Shown here: positions 20,819 through 31,616 of the stretch, piece after piece
Numbering within the stretch: position 1 is the stretch's first letter
How the letters are laid out: the number at the start of each line of letters is the position of its first letter
From: Mycoplasma crocodyli MP145
GTDB lineage: Bacteria > Bacillota_I > Bacilli_A > Mycoplasmatales > Metamycoplasmataceae
Reading direction: 5' to 3'
DNA: 64,000 bases
NCBI RefSeq assembly: GCF_000025845.1
Contig: NC_014014.1
Location: 758,995-822,994 of the forward strand
Program-made: the position numbers and the translations under genes
The notes under the pieces: generated by a model
Told to the model about the DNA's origin: nothing
Databases searched by the model: none
Seen by the model: the letters and a program-made list of their open reading frames with translations, nothing else

Positions 20819-23161
20819 ATGATCAAGGCAAGAAAGAAAAAAATAATTATCATTAGTTCAACAGTAGCTGGTGCATTGGTTCTGCCACAAGTAGTTGCTG
20901 CACCATTTTACATTTCAAAAAATAATGACAAGGTAAATCTAAATGTAATGTTTAGAGTTTTACCTGACAACAATATTATTGAAAATGGTAAAGTTGATCC
21001 AACCAACAGTTTATCAAACATTGATAATCATCTAGAAATAATACCTCCTGAAAAAGAAGTACCGGTTGTTGTTCCTAAGATCGAACCAAAAGATCCTGAA
21101 AAAGAAGAAATAGTAACAAGTGTTGAACCTGAAAAAGTTGAAGAAAAAACTAAGGAAGATGAAAACGTAGCCATCATTCCTAAAGAAGAAGTTAAACCTG
21201 AAGAAGAAGTAAAGCCAGTTGAAGAACCAAAAGTTGAAAAACCGGTTGAAGAAAAAAAAGAAGAAGTTAATAAAGAACCAGTTGAAGAAAAAGCTCTTGA
21301 TAAATCTAGACCCGATCCTAAACCTAAAGACGTTGTTATTGATTATGACGGATTAAAACTTAATGCAAATATCACTGAGCAACCAGAACGTACAAAATAC
21401 AAAAGTGACGTTGATAATAGAATAGCAAATAGAGTTGATTATATAAACAACACTGTTCCAGATATTAATCACGTTGATTTAACAAAAGAATATGTAGGAA
21501 ATAACCGTGGAAAAGTTATTGAAAAAACAACACGAGAGGCAAAAAATCTTTCAAACATTCTAAACGTTGGTGATTCTCCAATGTTTAATACAGAAAAATG
21601 GTTTAATGATAATCCTTCTGCAAGAAATAAATTTGCTGCATTTGAGCCATTTTTAAAGAGACCTGATATTAAAAACTGAATTAAAGATAGCGCTCAAAAT
21701 GACTTTGACAAGAAAAAAGAAGAATTCAAAGATAAGAAATATCAATGATATGGTTGATTGCTAGATAACATAGAATGAAGCAAAATAAAAGATTCAAAAA
21801 CAATGCATGATTACCTTGAAAAAGGTATGACCACAGATCCAAACAATGTTTATATAGATGCTAATGGTGAATTTAATTCATATGCATTTAGTCCACTTCC
21901 TGGATATAATGCAGTTACATCTAGAATGGAAAGAGATAATACAACCAAGAGAACGTTTGGATATAAATCATGATATACGAGAAGTCCAAAAAGCATTAGA
22001 GATGGAAAATATGAAGGTTGAGAAAAAACTAACGTTACTTCAACTGAGGAATTTAAAACTTTTGGACTTGATGGAATTGATGGAATTGAAATCTTTAAAA
22101 TGACTAATAATGATGGTACTTTTGCTAAAAATAACAATGGATTTGTTGTTGAAATTGACGTGTCAAAACGTGATGCTTATAACAAAACACTATCATTAAT
22201 AAACCAATTAAAAAGTGCAGGTAAAAAGATTACATCATACCGTTTATTTAATATGGGATTAAATGATCACAATCAAAAATTCAAGGAAATTTTAAGTGCA
22301 TTACCTGATAAACTTCCTCAACTTGAACTATTCTTTGAGCATGAAAACACCGAAGCTTTAATTGCTCTTGAAGATAAAGAAATTGACGAATTAAGCATGT
22401 ACACATCAAGAAACAGTTTAACTGATGAATGAAGTATTAACCCATTTGCACTTAGAGGAGTTGCTTACATTAATACACTTGACTATAACGTTTCAAGTTC
22501 TTACAGCAAGTTTGATAAGATTGATACAAGAATTACTTTTGATAAAATTGCATTTGACCCAGTTAACTATACACACGGTTCACAAGATGCATATAGAGAA
22601 ATTAATCTTGGATTAAGAATGGTCTACTTAGTTAGAAATAATGAACCATTCTTCCAAGGAAGTTTTGGTCCAGGAACAAGACCTGACCATTCTGAAGGTG
22701 GAAATAGTTATCCAACAGGACTTGATTTATCAAGAATTCATGAACTTAAAAGTCTTAGAGGTCTTCAATTCTCATTTATTAAAGAAGGTAAGAGATTTGA
22801 CAGAAAAGTTAGAAGACTTGTTTTATGAAGTGATACAAAAGACTTCAAAATTAGTGCAGATGAAATGAATGAAAGTCAATTTACAAAAGTTATGCATTTA
22901 GACGGACCTCCTAACCCTGGTGAAATAAGACTTAAATTCAACGGTTATAAAAACGTTAATGCAATTCACCTAACAGGTAAAAATGCATTAAACGGAGAAG
23001 GATTAAGCAACCTTGAAACATTCTATAGAGAATTAGGTAGAGGAATGTTTAGTAAGGTAATTGTTGATCCAGGAAATCAAGCTTTATATAATCAACTACA
23101 AAGAGCCGGTTATACGGTTGCTTGAAGAACAGCGGATGATGACCTCGGAGATTTTAACTAA
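20819..23161 (+). CDS. Immunoglobulin-blocking virulence protein (MIB / protein M type)
   Basis: A 780-aa surface protein. Residues 1-35 form an N-terminal signal/anchor helix with basic start (MIKARKKKIIII) and no lipobox Cys. Residues ~75-180 form a Pro/Glu/Lys/Val-rich stalk with many EEKP-type repeats. The rest is a folded domain whose features (leucine-rich-repeat-like strands, then LSMYTSRN, EWSINPFALRGVAYINTLDYN and a RADDDLG-like end) match mycoplasma immunoglobulin-binding proteins. MIB captures antibody light chain and presents it to the protease MIP. M. genitalium protein M blocks antibodies without a protease. No MIP gene is adjacent: tRNA-His and ligA follow. An AGGAGG site lies six bases before the ATG. 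Confidence 0.82.
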
Positions 23162-23213
23162 TTTATACAAAAAAATGGCCTTGTGCTGTTTTTTTGTTTT
23201 ATTTAAAAAATAA

Positions 23214-23255
23214 TTTGCTAAAAAACAAACTTTTATATTATAATAGATTAGCAAA
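23214..23255 (+). promoter_or_regulatory. Promoter of tRNA-His
   Basis: TTGCTA (-35, 23215-23220) and TATAAT (-10, 23239-23244) are separated by 18 bases. TTTGCTA (23214-23220) is inverted as TAGCAAA (23249-23255) just before the tRNA. Confidence 0.65.
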
Positions 23256-23256
23256 T

Positions 23257-23333
23257 GGCGGACGTGGTGAAGCGGTTAACACAGCGGGTTGTGGTCCCGT
23301 CACGCGCGGGTTCGAATCCCGTCGTCCGCCCCA
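23257..23333 (+). tRNA. tRNA-His (anticodon GTG)
   Basis: A 77-nt cloverleaf. The acceptor stem GCGGACG/CGTCCGC is preceded by the extra G-1 (23257) opposite C73, the identity signal of tRNA-His. The anticodon loop TTGTGGT carries GTG. The T-arm has TTCGAAT, and CCA is encoded. It has its own promoter and a following terminator. Confidence 0.96.
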
Positions 23334-23341
23334 TATCATTA

Positions 23342-23366
23342 AAACAACATAAAAGTTGTTTTTTTG
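23342..23366 (+). terminator. Terminator after tRNA-His
   Basis: Short hairpin AAACAAC / GTTGTTT followed by T residues, between the tRNA and the ligA promoter. Confidence 0.65.
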
Positions 23367-23380
23367 TTTATCTTATAGTT

Positions 23381-23392
23381 TATAATATAAAA
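23381..23392 (+). promoter_or_regulatory. Leaderless -10 element of ligA
   Basis: TATAAT (23381-23386) is exactly six bases before the ligA ATG, with no Shine-Dalgarno sequence between. Confidence 0.65.
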
Positions 23393-25366
23393 ATGAACCA
23401 AAAAGTTATCGATAAATACCAAGAATTAATTGCTAAAATTAAGCAATATAATAATGAATATTACAACTTAGATCAACCAAGTGTTTCTGATGCAGAATAC
23501 GATGCTTTGTATAAGGAATTACTTGAAATAGAAAAACAAAACCCTAAAATAATAAATCAAGATTCACCGAGTCAAATAATTGGTGGATTTGCATCAAGCA
23601 AATTCAGCAAATACACTCACCAAAAGTTAATGCTATCCTTAGATAAGGCTACTCATTTTGACGAAATAACAAAGTTTTATAATGATATTTTTAAAGTAAT
23701 CAAAACTGATAATAAAGGTTTTTTTCTAGAACCTAAGGTTGATGGTTTATCAATATCATTACATTATGAAAATGGAATTTTACAAAGAGCAGTAACACGT
23801 GGAGATGGGCTGGTTGGAGAAGATGTTAGTGAGAATGTTTTGCAAATAAAAGAAGTGAAACACAAAATTGCATATAAAAAACCAATTGAAATCCGTGGTG
23901 AAATTTATTTATCGAAAGAAAATTTCAATAAACTTAATAAAAAAATTGAAGATCAAGGTTTAAAAAGTTTTGCTAATCCAAGAAACGCTGCTTCAGGAAC
24001 GTTACGCCAATTAGATAAAAATATAGTTAGAGAAAGAAACTTAGGAATTGTTTTGTATGAATTGGTTGATCCGCTTGTTCATAAAATAACAAGCCAAGAT
24101 CAAAGCATCAGTTTTATTAATCAGTTAGGCTTTCCTACTCAAAAAAATAATAAATTACTTTATGAACTTGATGACATATTAAACTATATTGAAGAATTTG
24201 GAGAAATCAAAAACAATTTAGATTATGATTGTGATGGTTTAGTTATAAAATATAACGATATAGAGCAATGGAAACTACTTGGTTTTACCTCAAAATTTCC
24301 TAAATATGCCATTGCGTATAAATATCAAGTTGAAGAGGCAATTACAAGAATTAATAAAATAAGCATTTCTACAGGAAGAACAGGAAAAATAAACTACCTA
24401 GCCCATGTAGAACCAGTTGAATTAAATCAAAGTATAGTAAGTAAAGCAACTTTGCATAATTACAATTATATTGAAGAGTTAAACTTAAATATCGGTGATG
24501 ATGTTGTTATTATTAAAGCGGGTGAAATAATTCCTAAGGTTAGAGAATTAAAACAAAAAAAATCAATTGGTGTTTTTCCGAAACTTATAAATTGTTTGTC
24601 ATGTAAAAGTAAACTGGAATACATTGATGATAATTTAGAACAATATTGCCTTAACAAAAATTGTCAAGAGAAAATTATTAATTCACTTATTTATTTTGCT
24701 TCAAAACCTTGTTTAGATATAAAAGGAATGGGTGATAAAGTTGTTAAAATATTGTATGAAAATGGTTTGGTTTTAGAAATTAAAGACTTCTTTGAGTTGC
24801 ACAATAAAAGAGATAAAATGTTGCAACTTCCTAGCTTTAAAGAAAAGAAAGTTGATAATCTTATAAACGCTATTGAAACAATTAAAAAAGCACAATTACA
24901 CAAGGTAATTATAGCTCTAGGAATGAAGAATATCGGGACAAGATCTTCAAAATTAATATCAACAAAAATAAATAAACTAAGTGATTTATTAACCTATAAT
25001 ATAGATGAATTAGAAAATATAGATGATATTGGTCCTAAGTCAATTGCTTCAATAAAAGAATTTTTAAGTGAAGATAAAAATAAAGAATTAATTACTTTCC
25101 TAGATAACTATTTTATCCAAGTAAACGATTCTTCTATTGGGAATAAATTGGTAAATTTAAGTTTTTCGATTACAGGTACATTACTAAAACCAAGAGACTA
25201 TTTTGTTGATTTAATTGAGAAGAATGGTGGTCAATTTCATAAGTTGCCTACTTCTAAAACAAATTACTTAATCGTTGGTGAAAATCCCGGATCCGCAAAA
25301 ATAAACAAAGCAAAAATTTTAGGAACACAAGTAATAACTATTGATGAATTCGAAAAAATGATTTAA
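23393..25366 (+). CDS. ligA: NAD-dependent DNA ligase
   Basis: Seals nicks in replication and repair using NAD+. The 657-aa product has all LigA parts. The Ia domain (YYNLDQPSVSDAEYD) is followed by the adenylation site KVDG (~114), where the lysine becomes adenylated. Then come the RGEIYL motif, an OB fold and a four-cysteine zinc finger (CLSCKSKL...YCLNKNC, ~402-427). HhH repeats and a C-terminal BRCT domain (SFSITGTL...NGGQF) close it. The open frame runs back through tRNA-His to 23255, but ATG 23393 gives the family N terminus and follows a TATAAT by six bases. It is convergent with trxA and shares a terminator with it. Confidence 0.96.
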   Translation: MNQKVIDKYQELIAKIKQYNNEYYNLDQPSVSDAEYDALYKELLEIEKQNPKIINQDSPSQIIGGFASSKFSKYTHQKLMLSLDKATHFDEITKFYNDIFKVIKTDNKGFFLEPKVDGLSISLHYENGILQRAVTRGDGLVGEDVSENVLQIKEVKHKIAYKKPIEIRGEIYLSKENFNKLNKKIEDQGLKSFANPRNAASGTLRQLDKNIVRERNLGIVLYELVDPLVHKITSQDQSISFINQLGFPTQKNNKLLYELDDILNYIEEFGEIKNNLDYDCDGLVIKYNDIEQWKLLGFTSKFPKYAIAYKYQVEEAITRINKISISTGRTGKINYLAHVEPVELNQSIVSKATLHNYNYIEELNLNIGDDVVIIKAGEIIPKVRELKQKKSIGVFPKLINCLSCKSKLEYIDDNLEQYCLNKNCQEKIINSLIYFASKPCLDIKGMGDKVVKILYENGLVLEIKDFFELHNKRDKMLQLPSFKEKKVDNLINAIETIKKAQLHKVIIALGMKNIGTRSSKLISTKINKLSDLLTYNIDELENIDDIGPKSIASIKEFLSEDKNKELITFLDNYFIQVNDSSIGNKLVNLSFSITGTLLKPRDYFVDLIEKNGGQFHKLPTSKTNYLIVGENPGSAKINKAKILGTQVITIDEFEKMI

Positions 25367-25397
25367 AAAAAATAGCGCTTGTGTTGCTATTTTTTTT
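25365..25397. terminator. Bidirectional terminator between ligA and trxA
   Basis: Hairpin AAAAAAAATAGC (25365-25376) with GCTATTTTTTTT (25386-25397). The flanking A and T runs serve both strands. It overlaps both stop codons. Confidence 0.85.
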
Positions 25398-25752
25398 AAA
25401 ATTTATCATCTCATAGAATTGATTTTTCTATTCAAGATTCTAATATTTCTTTTGGATAATATTCATATCCTTTTTCAATAATTGCATTACCTTTAATAAC
25501 CATATGTGTAGGAACTCTTAAAATTTGTCATTTGTTATCCGGGTTTCTAAATAATTGGGCTTCTTCTGCATCAACTTTTAAAAATGTTATATTTTTATTG
25601 TTTTCATATTTTGATGAAATTTCATTAACAACAGGAGCCATCATTTTACAGTCATTACATCATTTTGTTGTGAATTCCAGAAAAATAATGTGGTCCTCTG
25701 AATTAGTATCAATTTTTTTTAGGACTTCATTCCACTCATATTCTTTAATCAT
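25396..25752 (-). CDS. trxA: Thioredoxin
   Basis: A 118-aa small redox protein. The thioredoxin fold is recognisable from FLEFTTKWCNDCKMMAPV (~24-41) and the cis-proline segment RVPTHMVIKG. The active site is WCNDC (Cys32, Cys35) instead of the standard WCGPC, which should change its redox potential. Its start overlaps the end of the upstream membrane-protein gene by eight bases, so it is cotranscribed with the RNase J-like gene. It is presumably reduced by TrxB (1380-2309). Confidence 0.88.
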
Positions 25753-27325
25753 TTTTATCCTTCTTATCTCCAATAAATACTTTATCTAGGAATTTTTCCA
25801 TTTGATCAATATTATTTTTGGTATATGTATTATCTTCATTATCATTTTGTTCAAAAGTTATTTCGCTTTTTTTAGCAAATATTTTATTATCAATTTCATC
25901 TAATTCACCTACTGGTTTATCGATTACGTCATTTTTATTTGTCTCTTGAGTTAATTTAATTTCTTGACTCTTGCTTTTTAAGTTACTTTGCTTAATTTCT
26001 TTTGTATTAGATATTTTTTCGTTTGATATTTCTTGGGTATCATCAAGTTCAACAAATCAAGAATCTTCATTTTCTTCAAGCAGTTTTAAATCACTTTCTT
26101 TATCTTCATTTTTAGTTAAAATTTCAGCTGGTTTTTCAATAAAATCAACCTTCTTTTCTTCCTTAACAAGCGAACTTTCGAGTTCATCTTTTGTTAAGGT
26201 TGAAATATCTTTTGTTTTTAAATCATTCTTAATTAATTTAATATAAGTTGGAGATTCTTCATCATAAAAGACATCATCTTTTGATTTTAAATTTGCATCA
26301 TTTTTAACATTCTCTTCATCGATTTGAATATAAGAATTTTTTCGCTCAAAAGCTATTGTTTCAAGAATAATGTTTTTGGTTTGATACTTAGAGATATCAC
26401 TTTCAACTTCTTGTGTGGTATAACCTTTAAGTTTTTCAAATGTTAGATCATAGTTTAATTTATCAATGTTTAAAAAGACTTGTTTTTCTAAATCTTTGAA
26501 TGAAATATCTTCATATTTAATTTTCAATTCTCTGCCACTTTGTATTAAGAACTCAAAATACATTTGAATTTCTATAGTTAGATAATATGTTGAATTTCTG
26601 TGAGACATATTTTTTATTAATTTTGTAATAGGTAATTTAAATGAATAATATTTAAAAAAGTTTTTAGTTCCATTAAACAATAATTGTCATATCGCAAAAG
26701 CGATAATTAATAGAATAACAATAATAGGAAGGATTGGAGAAAGAGTTGGATAATATAAAATGTTGTAAATACTATCAAGCATAAAACCTATATTGTTATT
26801 AACGTTTGGTCCATCGATTGTAAATCTTGCATATCAACCGTTAACAAAAAGTGACTTTAAATTCTCAGGTGTTGGGTCGAATGAAAAAGCAGAATTAAAC
26901 TTAAAATAATAAGCAATGTGCAACGATAAACTAAGCACCAAGAATAAACACATCAATAAAATAAAATAATTCTTTTTTATGACATTTATGTTTGTTTTTC
27001 TAAGTCTATTAAAATGCGCAAATGACTTGTTCTTAGTAAAATAAGAAAAAAAACTGATACAAAAATACATATATCCTATAACTGCAAAAAGGTAAATTAA
27101 ATTACCAAAAAGCAATCCTATCGAATACTTATAGAATGACTCAAGTCAGGTTCCTTGACTTCTAGACATTAGTATGAAAAAAACAACTATTAAGTTAAAT
27201 ACAACGAACTTAATAATTTCAAAAGCATAATTTGTTTTTGGAGTAAGAACTCTGTTAGCTTCTGGAATTTTTTCTACAAAAGAAACTCCAAGCTTTGAAT
27301 AAACATCTCTTTTATTTTTTATCAT
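25745..27325 (-). CDS. Membrane protein with four predicted helices and a long acidic cytoplasmic tail
   Basis: A 526-aa protein. After a ~37-residue basic N terminus come hydrophobic segments near residues 36-55, 72-98, 112-136 and 178-200. About 320 charged residues (Glu/Asp/Lys-rich, low complexity) follow, with no recognised domain. ATG 27325 is chosen because AGGA lies five bases upstream; an in-frame ATG at 27337 is possible. It is sandwiched between the RNase J-like gene and trxA, with an overlap at the trxA end. Four N-terminal helices plus an acidic linker next to rnj recall the N terminus of FtsK/SpoIIIE, but no ATPase motor follows. That relationship is a guess; no function is assigned. 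Confidence 0.7.
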
Positions 27326-27343
27326 CTTTGTCCTCATCTAATA

Positions 27344-28993
27344 TTATAAAGAATTAAATGTTAAAGCAACCATTGGTTCTTTATCTGTTATTTTGAAAAC
27401 TTTTTTTCTAATTATTTTTCTTAATCTTTCTTGTAAATCTCTTAAACCATTGAATTTTTCGGCTCTAATAGTTTGAATAATAATTGAATTAATCGTTTCA
27501 GTAATCAATACTTTTTCTTCTTTATCTATTACACCAACAAAATTAATGTGTATTTTACCAACCATTTCTTTTATTCTTGGGTTATATAAAACAGAAATTA
27601 GAATAATTCCTTCACGACCTAAACTTTCTCTTTCTGTAATTACTTCAGGTGAAATATCACCAACACCAAAACCGTCAATTATGGTATCACCAACCGGTTT
27701 TATTTTTCCATTAACTGAAAAAAGCTTGTCTCCAACAAAATGTGCTATTTTTCCATTTTGTAAAATAATGCAACTGTTGTCAGTTATTTTAGTAGCTTTT
27801 TTTACATATCTAGACACATCTACTAAATATCTATATAATCCCTGAACAGGAATTAAATATTTTGGATCAAGAGTATTAACTAGATTAATTAAATCTTGTC
27901 TTGCTGGTTTATGTTTGTAATATTCATCTAAAGAAACTTCGACAATTTTAGGAGTAATTCTAGCTACATCATCAAGTGCGACTGCAGCTAATGATTCAAG
28001 TCCGTTGATTGGAGGGGCAATCATTATAACAATATCTGTTTTTTTTAATTTTAAAAAAACGTCATTATTGTCTGTAATTCTTAAAAATCTTGAATAAAGT
28101 CTTTCAACAGCACCAGTTACAAGAATAACAGCATTAGGGTGTTTTGAAATAGTTTTATAATCAACTATTACTGGTAATTCTAATGTTGGATTTACTAATT
28201 TAACTAAATGAAGTAATTGTCCATATGTTTTTCCATATGTAACTACTGGGCGATTGTGTTTTCTGGCTAAATCTAAAATTTCATGAATTGAAGCCATTTC
28301 TTCATCATATGCACCAATGATAATTCTCTCTTTTTCAGTTGCTGTTTCGAAAACGTTTTTTATATTTTTTGGTAATCCTATTTTATCAATTGCTCTTCCA
28401 GAGTAATTGGAATATCCAGCGTCAGCCACTAATGCTAAAAGATTTCTTTTCATTAAACTTTTTTTAATATCTTCATATGATGTTTTTCCATAAATTCCTA
28501 AATCACCTTCAACAAAGTTAAAAATGAAAATTACATCACCATCAGGTGTTTCAAAATCAAGTCCAATTGTTCCCATCATAGAACCAGCTAATTGAAGTGA
28601 ATTCACAAAAATTGAGCCAACCTTTGTTCTTTTATTTAATGTTTCTACCTCATAAGAAGACTGTTCAATTTTATATTTATTCAATCTATCAATAATAATT
28701 ATCTTATTGAAAGATGAAGTATAAACTTTAACTCCTTGTAGCGACATCAATAATCAAGGTAAAGCGCTAAAACTTTCGTTTTTTACATCCGTTATAAAAA
28801 TACCTTTAATTTTGCTTTTGTTTTTTTCCAAATACTCAAAATTTGGAATAAGTGTATCAACACCGTTGGTTGATGAAATTGGAATTTTTGCTCCAGAATT
28901 AATGATGAAAATTTCATCATTAAATTCTAGAACATACATGTTTTTACCGTTTTCATCAAGCCCACCAAGTGCAAATAAATTTATATGATTCAT
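27344..28993 (-). CDS. RNase J-family protein lacking the metal-binding residues
   Basis: A 549-aa protein that follows the RNase J plan: beta-lactamase domain, beta-CASP domain and a C-terminal domain. It opens with ALGGLDENGKNMYVLE as in RNase J. Where active enzymes have THGHEDHIGALP, this one reads TDVKNESFSALP (residues 68-79), so all four metal ligands of HxHxDH are replaced. Downstream the metal Asp of the GDFKxD region reads FNFVEG, the usual SGHA motif is YYKHKPARQ, and PVHGEYR is PVQGLYRYL. The frame is intact and conserved elsewhere (AYDEEMASIHE, VLVTGAxE), so it is a retained non-catalytic homologue and not a pseudogene. By analogy with RNase J2 it may be a structural partner of an active RNase J. 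AGGAG precedes the ATG. Confidence 0.85.
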
Positions 28994-29131
28994 AATTTTA
29001 TCTCCTATTTAATTAAATTATTGTTTTATTAAAAACTTATAAATGTACATAATGTATTAATTCTAATTTTATATTATTTTTAAATATCCATTCAACATAT
29101 AAGAAAATTTTTATGACGACTTTAAAAACAA

Positions 29132-29162
29132 ATAAAAAATGCAGCATTAAACATCTGCATTT
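29132..29162 (-). terminator. Terminator after the YitT-family gene
   Basis: Hairpin AAATGCAG (29137-29144) with CTGCATTT (29155-29162). The minus-strand RNA continues into a U run. Confidence 0.8.
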
Positions 29163-29166
29163 ATAT

Positions 29167-30432
29167 TTAAAATTTTTCTTGCGGAAGATAGATATAACCA
29201 TCAATGCTTTTAATTTCTGAAATTGAAACAAAGGCATCGTTATCAACTTTTCTAACATTTTTAATTATTCTTGGAACTTGTTTAAATAATGCTACAGACG
29301 TTACAACATTTAGTTCTTCACCTTTAAATCCGCCTTTTGCTGAAAATAAAGTAACACCATTAACTGTTTTCGAATCAGATGTAACAGCTTCTTTAATTTC
29401 TTCAGAGTACATTGAATAAATTTCAACTCTAACAAGTTTAAACTTAGGAAATAGTTTACCTAAAACCATTACAAAAACAATGTTAGATAAAACTGTTGCC
29501 ACAAAGTTTGGTGATAAATATAATTCAAAACTTCAAGCTTTTTTAAGAACTAAAGGAAGATCTTCGATAGGACCAACATATGCATTCTTTGCTTCTTTAA
29601 TTAATAATGATCCTGGAATATAAGAACCTATAATAACACTAACCAAAATGATTGCCATGTTAATATATCCATTTATGCTTCCAAAACTTTTTTGAGTTTT
29701 ATTTGAGTATCATTCTCCAATAATTCCTGTTACTCCAGCTGTTCCGCCAATAATAGCTATTATGGCAAAAACAACAGCTAGCATAAATCCGTAGAAAATT
29801 GAATATATCAAAAGAGCAATTGTGTTTCCTCCATCTATTCAAAGAAGTGGGATTATAGATGAAAGTCCTTTTTTATATTCGCTAAGACTTGCTTTTACAC
29901 TTTGATTTGAAAAATCTCCAATAATATATATGTTATTTACATTTGGTATTTGTCCAATCCCAAATGAAACAAAAGACGAAACAAAAAGAAAAACAACAGT
30001 AAGGATAGTAAAGTTTTTACCTATTTTTTTATAACCAAAAATAAACAATGGAATACTTAAAAATATATAAGCATTTCAAAATATAGCTTGGTCAATCAAG
30101 TTTCTAACTGATTCACTTATTCCAGATGTTTCGGGAATTGTAGTTATTATTAATCTTGCTGCTGATTGACCAATTGCTGCTAATCCAAAGTTATAGATAC
30201 CAACGTTTTTAACAAAAAACACCGATATAATTCCAAAGAAAACAGCCATTCCAACTGTAATTAAAATTGCATTCCTTAAAGACATAGGATTATATAGTGA
30301 TGCAAATTTTAGACCAAAATTTGACATTTTTGTACGGCGATATATTGTATTTTTCTTAAAAACTTTTCTATTAGGGTTTTTTAAATGAAACTCTGGAGTT
30401 TCATGGTTATTATTTTTTTTATTTTTTTTCAA
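29167..30432 (-). CDS. YitT-family membrane protein with C-terminal DUF2179 domain
   Basis: A 421-aa integral membrane protein. A basic N-terminal tail (~45 residues) precedes about six helices. The first (ILITVGMAVFFGIISVFFVKN) and the glycine-rich GGTAGVTGIIGEWYSNKTQKSFGS segment are typical of YitT proteins. The last ~100 residues (VEIYSMYSEEIKEA...GVTLFSAKGGFKGEE) match the cytosolic DUF2179 domain. The transported substrate is unknown for the family. AGGAGG lies five bases before a TTG codon, taken as the start (30432); no in-frame ATG fits the site. Confidence 0.8.
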
Positions 30433-30565
30433 AAATACCTCCTTTTTTTCATTAAAAAAATAACTTTTAGCAATTGCTGAATAGCAATATAAAAAGCATT
30501 TTTTAATATTTTTTACTATTTAATTTTACTATATAATTTTTATTATTATTACAATAAGGAGATAT

Positions 30566-31300
<735 letters not shown>

Positions 31301-31304
31301 TTCT

Positions 31305-31330
31305 AAGGTTGGTTATTCCAACTTTTTTTA
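31305..31330 (+). terminator. Terminator after tpiA
   Basis: Stem GTTGG (31308-31312) with CCAAC (31318-31322), followed by seven T residues. Confidence 0.7.
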
Positions 31331-31421
31331 ATTTCAAGAAAAAGCGATTTTTTTACTTTTTTTAAAACACAAAATTTTTTTCAGAAATCTGTTATTTTAA
31401 TAAATATTAAAAGAGACAAAA

Positions 31422-31544
31422 ATGCCTTTAAACTTTGTATATAATGTCCTTAAATTTGTTGATATTTTGGATGAAAAAGATATCGATTTAATTGAAGTAG
31501 AATCATTCAGTTTTGAGAATTTAAACAATCCAAAGTTATTATAA
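31422..31544 (+). CDS. Possible 40-aa protein or gene remnant
   Basis: An open frame of 40 codons (MPLNFVYN... to NPKLL) in the otherwise empty 31331-31570 gap. An AGAG-type site is only weakly present. It ends shortly before the hairpin shared with frr. I recognise no family. It could be a small gene, the tail of a lost gene or chance. Confidence 0.25.
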   Translation: MPLNFVYNVLKFVDILDEKDIDLIEVESFSFENLNNPKLL

Positions 31545-31570
31545 TACCTTGGAGTAAATCTAAACAAAGT

Positions 31571-31605
31571 AAAAACATTGGCTAAAAACCAATGTTTTTT
31601 ATTTT
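31571..31605. terminator. Bidirectional terminator downstream of frr
   Basis: Eleven-base-pair hairpin AAAAACATTGG (31571-31581) with CCAATGTTTTT (31589-31599). It is the 3' end of the minus-strand pyrH-frr operon and also has a T run on the plus strand. Confidence 0.8.
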
Positions 31606-31616
31606 GAATCATGTTC

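Noticed and set aside
23255..23392. N-terminal extension of ligA through the tRNA-His gene
   Set aside because: The frame is open, but it covers a complete tRNA and its terminator. ATG 23393 gives the normal LigA N terminus and sits behind a -10 box.
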